From contig WLOY01000021.1 in NCBI GenBank assembly GCA_009699015.1, forward strand, positions 1-32,972: DNA of 32,972 bases, written 5' to 3'. This DNA comes from Actinomycetota bacterium (GTDB lineage Bacteria > Actinomycetota > Actinomycetes > S36-B12). A model generated the notes under the pieces. The model had not been told where the DNA came from, searched no databases, and saw only the letters and a list, made by a program, of their open reading frames with translations. The position numbers were made by a program, and so were the translations under genes. Positions 25,952 to 32,972 of this stretch are shown here, piece after piece (position 1 is the stretch's first letter; each line of letters opens with the position of its first letter).

Positions 25952-26952
25952 GAATCCTCGGGAAGCGCCGCGTTCGTCTCCCCTGCATTCGCCGCGTCAG
26001 ACCTGATATCGATGCGCCATCCGGTCATCCGAGCCGCGAGCCGGGCGTTTTGCCCCTCTCGGCCGATCGCAAGGGACAACTGGTAGTCCGGGACGATCAC
26101 CCGGGCGGCCCTGGCGACCGGATCGACGATCATCACCTGCGAGACCCGCGCCGGCGACAGCGCATGGGCGATCATCTCGGCCGGGTCATCGCTGAAGTCG
26201 ACGATGTCGATCTTCTCGCCCGACAGCTCCGACATCACCTGCCGCACCCGCTGGCCCATCGGCCCGATGCACGCTCCCTTCGCGTTCACCCCCGGCACGG
26301 TCGACCGGACCGCGATCTTCGTCCGGTGGCCGGCCTCGCGTGCGATCGCATTGATCGTCACCGTGCCATCGGCAATCTCGGGGACCTCGAGCGCGAAGAG
26401 CTGCCGCACGAGGTTGGGGTGCGTGCGCGACACGGTGATCTGCGGTCCCTTGAAGCCCTTGCGCACGCCGGTGACGATGCACTTAAGCCGGGTCCCGTGG
26501 GCATAGGACTCACCCGGCACCTGCTCCTCCGGAGGCAGGTTCGCCTCGAGCTTGCCGAGGTCGACCCGGATCATCCTCGGGTTCGTTCCCTGCTGGACGA
26601 CCCCGGAGACGAGGTCGCCTTCCCGGCCGGTGAACTCAACGAGCGTGACGTCGCCCTCGGCCTCGCGCAGCCGGTTGAGGAGCACCTGCTTCGCGGTCGT
26701 GGCGGCAATCCGCCCGAATCCGGTTGGGGTGTCGTCGTACTCGCGCAGGGTGATGCCCTCCTCGTCGACCTCGGCCGCGTGGACAACCACATGGCCGGTC
26801 TTGCGGTCGAGCTCGACTCGCGCGCGCTCCGCTGCCGTTGAGGTACTGCGATACGCGACGAGCAATGCCTGCTCGATGCTTTCTACGACGAGATCTAGGG
26901 AGAGCCCCTTCTCGCGCACGAGCGCCTTGAGTGCGCCGACGTCGATGTCCAT
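25948..26952 (-). CDS. nusA: Transcription termination/antitermination factor NusA
   Basis: RNA polymerase-associated factor for pausing, termination and rRNA antitermination. It has 334 residues, the short actinobacterial form without C-terminal acidic repeats. The N-terminal polymerase-binding domain (1 to about 105) is followed by an S1 domain ([12 protein letters not shown], near 110-180). Two KH domains follow, with [23 protein letters not shown] and [14 protein letters not shown], then [19 protein letters not shown]. The start is the ATG at 26952, with AGGGGA about six bases upstream, nine bases after rimP. Confidence 0.96.
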   Translation of the reverse strand: MDIDVGALKALVREKGLSLDLVVESIEQALLVAYRSTSTAAERARVELDRKTGHVVVHAAEVDEEGITLREYDDTPTGFGRIAATTAKQVLLNRLREAEGDVTLVEFTGREGDLVSGVVQQGTNPRMIRVDLGKLEANLPPEEQVPGESYAHGTRLKCIVTGVRKGFKGPQITVSRTHPNLVRQLFALEVPEIADGTVTINAIAREAGHRTKIAVRSTVPGVNAKGACIGPMGQRVRQVMSELSGEKIDIVDFSDDPAEMIAHALSPARVSQVMIVDPVARAARVIVPDYQLSLAIGREGQNARLAARMTGWRIDIRSDAANAGETNAALPEDS

Positions 26953-26961
26953 GCTCGTCCC

Positions 26962-27471
26962 CTATTCCTCGTCCGCTGAATCTTTTGCCTCGTCCGTCGA
27001 ATCTGATGCTGGCCGTGAGAATTCGAGTTGGACGACACCCCGGCGCAGCGAGCTCAGCGGTACCGCCCGCACCTCGCCGGTGGAGAGCTCGATCTCGACG
27101 ACGCCGGATGCGGCGCTGACGATGCGGCCGGTCAGGATCGAGTCGTCGACGAGGGTCGCCTCAACAAGGCGGCGCTCGGCCCGACGCCAGTGCTTCTCCT
27201 CGGTGAGCGGCCGGTCGGTTCCCGGCGACGAGACCTCCAGGACGTACGTTCCCGCGAACTCATCGGCCAGGGGCGGGACATCGAGGAGCTCTGCGATCTG
27301 CCGGCTGATATCGGCGACGCGGTCCAGGTCAATTCCGCCATCGCGATCGACGACGACCCGAACCACCTCCCGGCGGCCCGCCGCCGTGATCTGCAAGTCC
27401 TCGAGGTCGACATCGACGGACGCCAGGGCGTCTGCGAGCGCCCTTCGGATGATCTCCACGGACGCAGCCAT
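26962..27471 (-). CDS. rimP: Ribosome maturation factor RimP
   Basis: Assists 30S subunit assembly. It has 169 residues in two domains. The N-terminal half holds VRVVVDRDGGIDLDRVADIS and the family hallmark YVLEVSSPGTDRPL. The C-terminal SH3-like barrel (LTGRIVSAASGVVEIEL) ends in an acidic Ser/Asp/Glu tail. The start is the ATG at 27471-27469 with GGAGG four bases upstream. It is the first gene of the rimP-to-ribF operon, so the main operon promoter should lie in 27472-27632. Confidence 0.96.
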   Translation of the reverse strand: MAASVEIIRRALADALASVDVDLEDLQITAAGRREVVRVVVDRDGGIDLDRVADISRQIAELLDVPPLADEFAGTYVLEVSSPGTDRPLTEEKHWRRAERRLVEATLVDDSILTGRIVSAASGVVEIELSTGEVRAVPLSSLRRGVVQLEFSRPASDSTDEAKDSADEE

Positions 27472-27632
27472 GGGGCCTCCAATGCCGATTCTGTTGTGCG
27501 GATTCGCTTGTTCCTGGCGATTATTGAACGGTTGTCGAGCGGTGCAGGGCAGTCATCGAGCGGGCGCCGCCGTGCAGCGGACACTCCGATGAGTCTACCT
27601 GCGTTCAACCTCGCGAGGACCCATGCCATTGT
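27472..27632. promoter_or_regulatory. Divergent promoter region, rimP operon / DUF4439 genes
   Basis: This 161-base gap separates two divergent units and must hold the promoter of the rimP-nusA-infB operon. Minus-strand -10 candidates are AATAAT at 27520-27525 (about 49 bases before rimP) and TAGACT at 27592-27597; neither has a good -35. On the plus strand TTCAAC (27604-27609) and CATTGT (27627-27632) are 17 bases apart. None is decisive. Confidence 0.4.
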
Positions 27633-28106
27633 GTGCCTGTGGGAGTCGATCAGCACGTCAGCCGTCGGGCGGTCCTTGCCGCTGCGGCGGGCATCGCGGG
27701 CGCGGGGGTCCTCACCGCCTGCGGCGGCAGCACCCCCGCCTCCGGACCCGCGAGCGACCCCGTCGCTGCCGAGGTTGCCGGGGCAGAGCAGGCCCTCATC
27801 GCCCAGTACCAGGCATTCATCACCGCGTTTCCGCAGCTCAGCGCCGAGCTGAAGCCGATCCTCGACCAGCACGGTGATCACCTCAAGGCACTCGGGGTCA
27901 CGGCGACTGCGACTGCCTCGCCGGTCGCCGCCTCCGATGCCCGGACCGCCGTCGCCGTTCTCGCTGACGTGGAGCGGGAGGCAGCCAAGGCACGCCGCGC
28001 CTCCTGCGTGGCCGCGACCGATCCAGGGCTCGCCAGGCTCCTTGCCCTCATTGCCGCATCCGAGGCCTCCCACGCCCCGGCGCTCACGGAAATGCTCGCG
28101 ACATGA
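27633..28106 (+). CDS. Tat-type lipoprotein with ferritin-like (DUF4439) domain
   Basis: A 157-residue predicted exported lipoprotein. The N-terminus has a twin-arginine motif (SRRAVLAAAAG, R11-R12) and a lipobox LTAC with C30. The rest is an alpha-helical bundle (AEQALIAQYQAFITAF, DVEREAAKARRA, ASEASHAPALTEML) of the kind annotated as DUF4439/ferritin-like in actinobacteria. A pair of such genes sits between rimP and proS in Mycobacterium tuberculosis as I recall (Rv2843-Rv2844). The GTG at 27633 is used; a GTG at 27639 is an alternative, and CATTGT lies six bases before it, matching the leaderless spacing seen elsewhere in this window. The stop overlaps the next start (ATGA). Function unknown. 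Confidence 0.8.
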   Translation: MPVGVDQHVSRRAVLAAAAGIAGAGVLTACGGSTPASGPASDPVAAEVAGAEQALIAQYQAFITAFPQLSAELKPILDQHGDHLKALGVTATATASPVAASDARTAVAVLADVEREAAKARRASCVAATDPGLARLLALIAASEASHAPALTEMLAT

Positions 28107-28492
28107 GCATCACCCCGATCGAGGCCGCGATCTCCGGCGAGGACGCCTGCATCTACGCCTACGGCGTCATCGGGTCCCAGGTGCGGGGCGCATCGAAGGC
28201 GCGCGCGCGCAAGGCGCTTGTCGACCACCGCGCATGGCGCGACCGGCTCCAGTCGCAGGCCCCGGTGATCGTCGCGGCGAGCATCGCCTACGACTTTCCG
28301 TTCCCCGTGGAGGATGCCGAGTCCGCGAAGCTGCTCGCCGTGTTCGTCGAAAACCGCATGGTCGGCCAGTACGCGGATCTCGCGGCCTCTGCGGCAGGCA
28401 CCGCACGCGAGGACGCCGTCACCGCGGCGATGGAGTGCGCGACCCGTGCGATCGCCTGGGGCGGCATGACCCAGGCCTTCCCGCAGGCGTGA
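28103..28492 (+). CDS. DUF4439 ferritin-like protein
   Basis: A 129-residue all-helical protein without signal peptide, matching the DUF4439 pattern: an early EDACIYAYGVIGSQV helix, then ARKALVDHRAWRDRL with a central His-Arg, and a late AMECATRAIAWGG helix. Family function is unknown; the ferritin-like fold suggests metal binding but a full di-iron ligand set is not evident. It is translationally coupled to the lipoprotein gene before it (ATGA overlap), so the two may be cytosolic and exported members of one system. Its stop directly abuts the stop of the convergent permease gene. Confidence 0.85.
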   Translation: MSITPIEAAISGEDACIYAYGVIGSQVRGASKARARKALVDHRAWRDRLQSQAPVIVAASIAYDFPFPVEDAESAKLLAVFVENRMVGQYADLAASAAGTAREDAVTAAMECATRAIAWGGMTQAFPQA

Positions 28493-29275
28493 TCAGCCTG
28501 CGAGCACATCCCACGCCAGCCGCAGGATGAGCAGGGCGACGACGACGAGGAACACCCGCCTGACGAACTCGCTGCCCTTGGCGATGGCCGTGCGCGCGCC
28601 GATGACCGCCCCGACGAGGTTGCACGCTCCCATGAGCAGGCCGAGCAGCCAGAGCACCGAGCCCGTGATGCCAAAGACGATGAGCGCGGCGACGTTGGTC
28701 CCGACATTGACGATCTTCGCCGTGGCCGACGCCTTGAGGAATGACAGGCCAAGGCCGGCGACGAGAACGATGAGGAGGAACGACCCGGTACCCGGGCCGA
28801 TCAGGCCGTCGTAGAACCCGATCCCCAGACCGGCGATGACGGCGACACCGTAATGCCTGCGCCGGCCCTCCCACCGCAGTTGCTCGACGGTTCCCATCGC
28901 GGGCTTGAACCACGTCCACAGCCATACCCCGATGAGCATGACGAGGATGATCGGACGGAACGATGCAGCGGGAATCCGGCTGGCGAGCAACGCGCCTAGC
29001 CCCGCGCCGACGAATGCCGCCGCGGCCATCGGGAGCGCGGTGCGCAGGTCGATACGGGTGTTGCGTAGGTAGGTCGTCGCCGCGGCGCTCGTCCCGATGA
29101 TGCTCGACAGCTTGTTCGTGCCGAGTGCATCGGCTGGCGCGCCGTTCGGCATCGCGATGAGAAGCGATGGCAATTGGACGAGCCCCCCGCCGCCCGTGAC
29201 CGCATCGACCCACCCGGCGGCCCCCGCCGCAATGCACAGGAGCACGATCGTGCCGAGGTCGAGCGAGGCAATCAT
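28493..29275 (-). CDS. TSUP (TauE/SafE) family membrane permease
   Basis: A 260-residue membrane protein with about eight hydrophobic segments. Family signatures are AAGWVDAVTGGGGLVQLPSLL (about 19-39) and DALGTNKLSSIIGTSAAA, repeated in the second half as YDGLIGPGTGSFLLI and NVGTNVAALIVFG. TSUP permeases carry sulfite, sulfonates or related organic anions; the substrate here cannot be inferred. The ATG at 29275 overlaps the HAD gene stop by four bases (ATGA). It is the last gene of the proS-HAD-TSUP unit and ends directly next to the DUF4439 stop. Confidence 0.93.
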   Translation of the reverse strand: MIASLDLGTIVLLCIAAGAAGWVDAVTGGGGLVQLPSLLIAMPNGAPADALGTNKLSSIIGTSAAATTYLRNTRIDLRTALPMAAAAFVGAGLGALLASRIPAASFRPIILVMLIGVWLWTWFKPAMGTVEQLRWEGRRRHYGVAVIAGLGIGFYDGLIGPGTGSFLLIVLVAGLGLSFLKASATAKIVNVGTNVAALIVFGITGSVLWLLGLLMGACNLVGAVIGARTAIAKGSEFVRRVFLVVVALLILRLAWDVLAG

Positions 29276-30012
29276 GCGGCGCCCGGGCCGCCTTCACGCC
29301 ATGCCTGGACGATCGTGAGGACATCGCCGAGCCGCCGGGCGACGGCATCGGGAACTGCGGAGTCGTCCGGGACCTGAACCGAGGGCAGGACCGAGTGCGG
29401 GATGAGGATGGCGCGCATGCCGGCCTGCTGCGCCCCGTGGATGTCGTCCCAGAGCCGGTCGCCGACGAACACGCACTCCGCTGGCTCGACGCCCAACGAC
29501 GCAGCGATCGTCATGAACGCCTCCTCGTGCGGCTTGGCGACGGGCATCTCGCTCGTGTAGGCGGCAGCGTCAAGGAGGTCGATGAGATCGTCGCGCATGA
29601 AGACCTCCTCGTGGTGCGAACGCGGCCACATGGTGTTGCTCAGCACGCCGACCTTCAGTCCCATGGCGCGCAGTTCGCGCAGGAGCGGCGCCGCCTCGGG
29701 ATCGGCGATCGTGTGCGGCGCCCAGAAGTCAAGGTAATTGCCCAGGGCGCGCAGGTGCAGGGCGCTCGTCACGTCTATGCCGAGCCTCTTGAACATCGCG
29801 TCGAGCGCGCCGGTGCTCTCCGCGCCCTTGGTCTCCCGCATCACGCGCCACCGGTCGAGTTCGGCGTCGAGGAGCCGCTGCGCGAGGCCGCTGGCGTCGG
29901 CCGGGTCGTAGAACTCGGCGTATGCGTACCACTGGCTGAACAGGTCGATGTCGTGCCAGGGGGTGAGGGTTCCGCCCCAGTCGAAGATGACCGCCCGAAT
30001 GGGTTGCGTCAT
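29272..30012 (-). CDS. HAD-superfamily hydrolase
   Basis: A 246-residue HAD-like protein. Motif I is [14 protein letters not shown] with nucleophile D11; the usual second Asp (DxD) is Gly13, as in the HAD subgroups with DxGG. A helical cap spans about 25-105. Motif II is VGVLSNT, motif III has the Lys in [10 protein letters not shown], and motif IV is [12 protein letters not shown]. Without the second Asp it may not be a standard phosphatase. The start is the ATG at 30012-30010, overlapping the proS stop (ATGA); a GTG at 30021 is less likely. It is co-transcribed with proS and the TSUP permease. Substrate unknown. Confidence 0.88.
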   Translation of the reverse strand: MTQPIRAVIFDWGGTLTPWHDIDLFSQWYAYAEFYDPADASGLAQRLLDAELDRWRVMRETKGAESTGALDAMFKRLGIDVTSALHLRALGNYLDFWAPHTIADPEAAPLLRELRAMGLKVGVLSNTMWPRSHHEEVFMRDDLIDLLDAAAYTSEMPVAKPHEEAFMTIAASLGVEPAECVFVGDRLWDDIHGAQQAGMRAILIPHSVLPSVQVPDDSAVPDAVARRLGDVLTIVQAWREGGPGAA

Positions 30013-31775
30013 CGCCCGCACAGGGCCGCGACGGCGGCGGCGGCGGCTCCCACCTCGAGATCGGTCCGCTCCCCCGTCATGCGATCCTTCACCTCGACGA
30101 AGCCGTCGGCCAGTCGCTTGCCGACAACCATGATGGTCGGGATCCCGATGAGTTCCGAGTCGTTGAACTTCACGCCGGGCGAGACGCCTCGCCTGTCGTC
30201 GAGGAGGACGCGGACGCCGGCCAACTCGAGCGCCGCGGCGATCTCCTCTGCAGCATCGAACACGGCATCGTCCTTGCCCGTGGCGATGAGGTGGACGTCG
30301 GCCGGAGCGACCTCGCGCGGCCAGACGAGGCCCTTGTCGTCATGTGACTGCTCGGCGATCGCCGCGACCGCGCGCGAGACGCCGATGCCGTACGACCCCA
30401 TGGTCACGGTCACGAGCTCGCCATGCTCGTCGAGCACCCGCAGCCCGAGTGCCTCGGCGTACTTGCGCCCGAGCTGGAAGATATGGCCGATCTCGATGCC
30501 CCGTGCGAGGAGCAGCGAACTGCCGCACGCCGGGCACTCATCGCCCTCGCGGACCTCGGCGACATCGAGGATGCCATCAGCCGTGAAGTCGCGCCCGGCA
30601 ACCAGGTCGTAGACATGCTTGCCGGCTGTATCGGCGCCGGTGATCCAGCGCGTTCCGGCCACCACGCGGGGGTCGATGACGAACCGGATGCCCGACGCGT
30701 TCGACTCGCCGAGGGATCCCGGCCCGATGTAGCCCTTCACGAGCGACGGGTGCCGAGCGAACTCAGCCTCGTCGAACGGGCCGGGCACTCCCGGCTGCAG
30801 CACCGCCTCGAGTCGCTTGAGGTCCACCTCGCGGTCGCCCGGCAGGCCCACCGCGAGCGGGTACGAGGTGCCATCGGGATTCGTGACCGTGAACACGATG
30901 TTCTTGAGCGTGTCAGCGGCGGTCCAGAACCGATCAGGGCGCGCGAGATCCGGACGCTCATTCGAGACGGCGACGAGCGACTCGATCGTCGGCGTGCCGG
31001 GGGTGTCCTCCGCGTGCGCGGCGGGTATCCCCGCCGCATCGACCTGCTCGGGGGCCGGGGTCTGGACGGCTTCGACGTTCGCCGCGTAGTCGCATGCCGA
31101 GCAGCGAACGAAGGAGTCCTCCCCCACGGCTGTCGGCGCGAGGAACTCCTCGCTCGCCGAGCCGCCCATCGCCCCGGACATCGCCGACACGATGACGTAC
31201 TCGAGGCCGAGCCGCTCGAAGGTCTTGATGTATGAATCGCGGTGTCGGCCGTAGGAGATGGCCAGGCCCTCGTCGGTGACGTCGAAGGAATACGAGTCCT
31301 TCATGACGAACTCGCGGCCGCGCAGGATGCCTGCCCGCGGGCGGGCCTCGTCACGGAACTTCGTCTGGATCTGGTAGATGACGAGGGGAAGGTCCTTGTA
31401 CGACGAGTACTCCCCCTTCACGAGAAGGGTGAACATCTCCTCGTGGGTCGGGCCGAGCAGGTAGTCGTTCTCCTTGCGGTCCTGGAGCCGGAACAGGGTG
31501 TCGCCGTACTCGGTCCACCGGCCCGTCGCCTCGAACGGCTCGCGCGGGAGCAGCGAGGGGAAGTGCACCTCCTGGAACCCAGCGGCGTCCATCTCCTCGC
31601 GGACGATGCGCTCCACATTGCGGTAGACGATGTAGCCGAGCGGCAGCCACGAGAACACCCCCGGCGCAACACGGCGGACGTAGCCGGCGCGCACGAGCAG
31701 CCGGTGGCTCGGGACCTCTGCGTCTGCCGGGTCTTCTCGAAGGGTGCGCAGGAAAAGGCTCGACATTCTCAGCAT
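30009..31775 (-). CDS. proS: Prolyl-tRNA synthetase (bacterial type with editing domain)
   Basis: Class II aminoacyl-tRNA synthetase, 588 residues. It begins [20 protein letters not shown], the standard N-terminus. Class motif 2 is seen as [21 protein letters not shown], and motif 3 as [17 protein letters not shown]. Between them lies the INS editing domain (about 225-385), which hydrolyses mischarged Ala-tRNA(Pro), and a Cys pair (CPACGSSL) before [19 protein letters not shown]. The C-terminal anticodon-binding domain follows. The ATG at 31775-31773 is used; a second ATG lies three codons in. TATCCT ends six bases upstream with no Shine-Dalgarno. It overlaps the HAD gene by four bases. Confidence 0.97.
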   Translation of the reverse strand: MLRMSSLFLRTLREDPADAEVPSHRLLVRAGYVRRVAPGVFSWLPLGYIVYRNVERIVREEMDAAGFQEVHFPSLLPREPFEATGRWTEYGDTLFRLQDRKENDYLLGPTHEEMFTLLVKGEYSSYKDLPLVIYQIQTKFRDEARPRAGILRGREFVMKDSYSFDVTDEGLAISYGRHRDSYIKTFERLGLEYVIVSAMSGAMGGSASEEFLAPTAVGEDSFVRCSACDYAANVEAVQTPAPEQVDAAGIPAAHAEDTPGTPTIESLVAVSNERPDLARPDRFWTAADTLKNIVFTVTNPDGTSYPLAVGLPGDREVDLKRLEAVLQPGVPGPFDEAEFARHPSLVKGYIGPGSLGESNASGIRFVIDPRVVAGTRWITGADTAGKHVYDLVAGRDFTADGILDVAEVREGDECPACGSSLLLARGIEIGHIFQLGRKYAEALGLRVLDEHGELVTVTMGSYGIGVSRAVAAIAEQSHDDKGLVWPREVAPADVHLIATGKDDAVFDAAEEIAAALELAGVRVLLDDRRGVSPGVKFNDSELIGIPTIMVVGKRLADGFVEVKDRMTGERTDLEVGAAAAAVAALCGR

Positions 31776-31781
31776 CAGCGA

Positions 31782-31787
31782 AGGATA
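31782..31787 (-). promoter_or_regulatory. Candidate -10 box (TATCCT) for leaderless proS
   Basis: TATCCT ends six bases before the proS ATG, in the 24-base gap after the acetyltransferase gene. It would start transcription at the start codon, giving the proS-HAD-TSUP unit its own promoter. Confidence 0.45.
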
Positions 31788-31799
31788 CCGGCGCGGCTC

Positions 31800-32639
31800 C
31801 TAGAACAGGACGGTGGCGAAGGTTCCGACCTGCTCGAACCCGACCGCAGCGTAGGTCTTGCGGGCCGACGTGTTGAAGTCGTTGACATACAGGGACACCG
31901 TCGGGGCGATCGACTCGCGCGCGAGCGCGACGACCGCCGCCATCCCCGGCTCGGCCAGGCCCCTGCCGCGCAGTTCCGGCGCAACCCACACCCCCTGGAC
32001 CTGGCACACGCCGTCGGTCGCGGTCCCGACCTCGGCCTTGAACACCACTCGCCCGTCGTCGATCCGGGCGAACGCACGACCGGACCTGATGAGCTCGGCG
32101 ATGCGCGATCGATACCCGGGGCCTGATCCCCCGGCCACCGGCGAGACCCCGACCTCGGAGGTGAACATGTCGATGCACGCCGGCAGCAGGATGTCGATCT
32201 CGGTGATGTCGACGCGCCGCACGCGAGCGTCAGCGAGCCGCGGCGAGTCGGCGCCCATCGCGAGCAGCGGCTGATTGCTCCGTACCTCGCGGGCTGGGCC
32301 CCATGCCGGTTCGAGGAGCCGCCACAGGTCGAGGACCTCCTCGGACGGTCCGACGAAGGATGAGCAGCGACGCGGGATCGTCCGCAGCCGATCAGCGAAG
32401 GAGGCCCTCGACGCGGGCGTGGTCTCGACGGGGACCGTGTTCGCGCCGTAGTGGAGGAGGGACTGCAAGGTGCCGTCGGCGAAATAGCCCCAGACATCGG
32501 CCCCGAGCCGCCACGGGTCGGCGCCGCCCGCGCGCACCCGGGCATCGACGAAGCAGTGGGCGACGCGATCACGGGCGATGAGCAGGTGAACAGCCTCTAG
32601 ATCCTCGCTCGTGATGGCACGCACGCCGACGCGGGTCAC
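31800..32639 (-). CDS. DUF4081-type GNAT acetyltransferase
   Basis: A 279-residue protein. The N-terminal half (about 10-130) resembles the DUF4081 domain found before GNAT domains in actinobacteria (DVWGYFADGTLQSLLHYGAN). The C-terminal half (about 145-279) has acetyltransferase motifs: GVWVAPELRGRGLAEPGMAA for acetyl-CoA binding, then SLYVNDFNTSARKTYAAVGF. A homologue beside ispG is, from memory, conserved in Mycobacterium (Rv2867c next to gcpE). The GTG at 32639-32637 is used; no Shine-Dalgarno is clear. It lies 30 bases after ispG and 24 before proS. The substrate is unknown. Confidence 0.88.
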   Translation of the reverse strand: MTRVGVRAITSEDLEAVHLLIARDRVAHCFVDARVRAGGADPWRLGADVWGYFADGTLQSLLHYGANTVPVETTPASRASFADRLRTIPRRCSSFVGPSEEVLDLWRLLEPAWGPAREVRSNQPLLAMGADSPRLADARVRRVDITEIDILLPACIDMFTSEVGVSPVAGGSGPGYRSRIAELIRSGRAFARIDDGRVVFKAEVGTATDGVCQVQGVWVAPELRGRGLAEPGMAAVVALARESIAPTVSLYVNDFNTSARKTYAAVGFEQVGTFATVLF

Positions 32640-32669
32640 GTCATCACCATGGGCCTGCGACCGGCGCGA

Positions 32670-32972
32670 TCAGGAGGTCATGACGATGGGCTCGCCGGAG
32701 ACGTCGCCCATCTCCGCGGCGAGCTTCATGGCCTCCTCGATGAGGGTCTCGACGATCTGCGACTCCGGCACCGTCTTGATGACCTCGCCGCGGACGAAGA
32801 TCTGGCCCTTGCCATTTCCGGATGCCACTCCGAGGTCTGCCTCGCGGGCCTCGCCGGGCCCATTGACGACGCAGCCCATGACGGCGACGCGCAGCGGAAC
32901 ATCGAGGCCCTCGAGACCGGCGGTGACCTGCTCGGCGAGGGTGTAGACATCGACCTGCGCCCGCCCGCACGA
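32670..32972 (-). CDS. ispG: 4-hydroxy-3-methylbut-2-enyl diphosphate synthase IspG (C-terminal part, cut by window end)
   Basis: [4Fe-4S] enzyme of the MEP isoprenoid pathway that converts MEcPP to HMBPP. Only the last ~100 residues are present. They contain the cluster-binding region: the second Cys of the CxxC pair in [10 protein letters not shown] at the window edge, and the third Cys in [15 protein letters not shown] with the nearby Glu. [19 protein letters not shown] and [20 protein letters not shown] follow. The start lies outside the window. It is the most upstream gene seen of the ispG-GNAT-proS cluster. Confidence 0.96.
   Translation of the reverse strand, partial: SCGRAQVDVYTLAEQVTAGLEGLDVPLRVAVMGCVVNGPGEAREADLGVASGNGKGQIFVRGEVIKTVPESQIVETLIEEAMKLAAEMGDVSGEPIVMTS

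Noticed and set aside
25594..26841. 415-codon open frame opposite ylxR and nusA
   Set aside because: It spans two well-supported genes on the other strand and shows Arg/Asp/His-rich shadow composition.
1..32972. tRNA, rRNA, insertion sequences, attachment sites
   Set aside because: No T-loop-like motif in a cloverleaf context, no transposase or integrase, and no long terminal inverted repeats were found on reading both strands.

Overview
The window is a chromosomal segment of a high-GC actinobacterium (class Actinomycetes; family not determinable from what can be seen). The evidence is the G/C-rich third-codon usage, frequent GTG starts, and a gene order I recall from Streptomyces and Mycobacterium: rpsO-pnp-M16 peptidase-dapB, then thyX-dapA-rnj-ftsK-rimO on one side, and rimP-nusA-ylxR-infB-rbfA-truB-ribF, the DUF4439 pair, proS and ispG on the other. 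ThyX, RimO, YlxR and the C-terminal end of IspG all carry their family signatures. No rRNA, tRNA, CRISPR array, insertion sequence or phage gene is visible.

Layout on the minus strand, read right to left: (1) ispG (cut by the window end), a DUF4081-type acetyltransferase, proS, a HAD hydrolase and a TSUP permease (32972-28493). (2) The translation/transcription operon rimP-nusA-ylxR-infB-rbfA-truB-ribF (27471-20136). (3) rpsO-pnp-M16-dapB (17236-12391). (4) A histidine kinase/LuxR-type regulator pair (10883-7757). (5) thyX-dapA-rnj-ftsK-rodZ-like-rimO (6930-1; rimO cut by the window start). Plus-strand islands sit between these blocks: a GNAT gene (6995-7534), azlC-azlD-PH-like protein (10884-12378), a secreted pentapeptide-repeat/S10 peptidase-like fusion (17531-20146), and two DUF4439 ferritin-like genes (27633-28492).

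Most genes are core housekeeping: ribosome maturation (RimP, RbfA, TruB, S15, RimO), transcription and RNA turnover (NusA, PNPase, RNase J), lysine/peptidoglycan precursor synthesis (DapA, DapB), dTMP synthesis (ThyX), FAD synthesis (RibF), isoprenoid synthesis (IspG) and chromosome segregation (FtsK). The accessory material is the kinase/regulator pair, AzlCD with its membrane partner, the GNAT gene and the pentapeptide-S10 protein.

The most interesting observations are these. (a) A TANNNT -10 box lies exactly 6 or 7 bases upstream of the start codon in rimO, ftsK, dapA, thyX, dapB and proS, none of which has a good Shine-Dalgarno. This points to leaderless transcripts starting at the start codon, even inside apparent operons. 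(b) A predicted secreted protein fuses about 41 uninterrupted pentapeptide repeats to a serine-carboxypeptidase-like (S10) domain. (c) An 820-residue histidine kinase appears to be an internal tandem duplication (membrane-DHp-ATPase twice) whose second copy has lost the phospho-acceptor His and the ATP-binding motifs. (d) That kinase and azlC are divergent with no base between their start codons.
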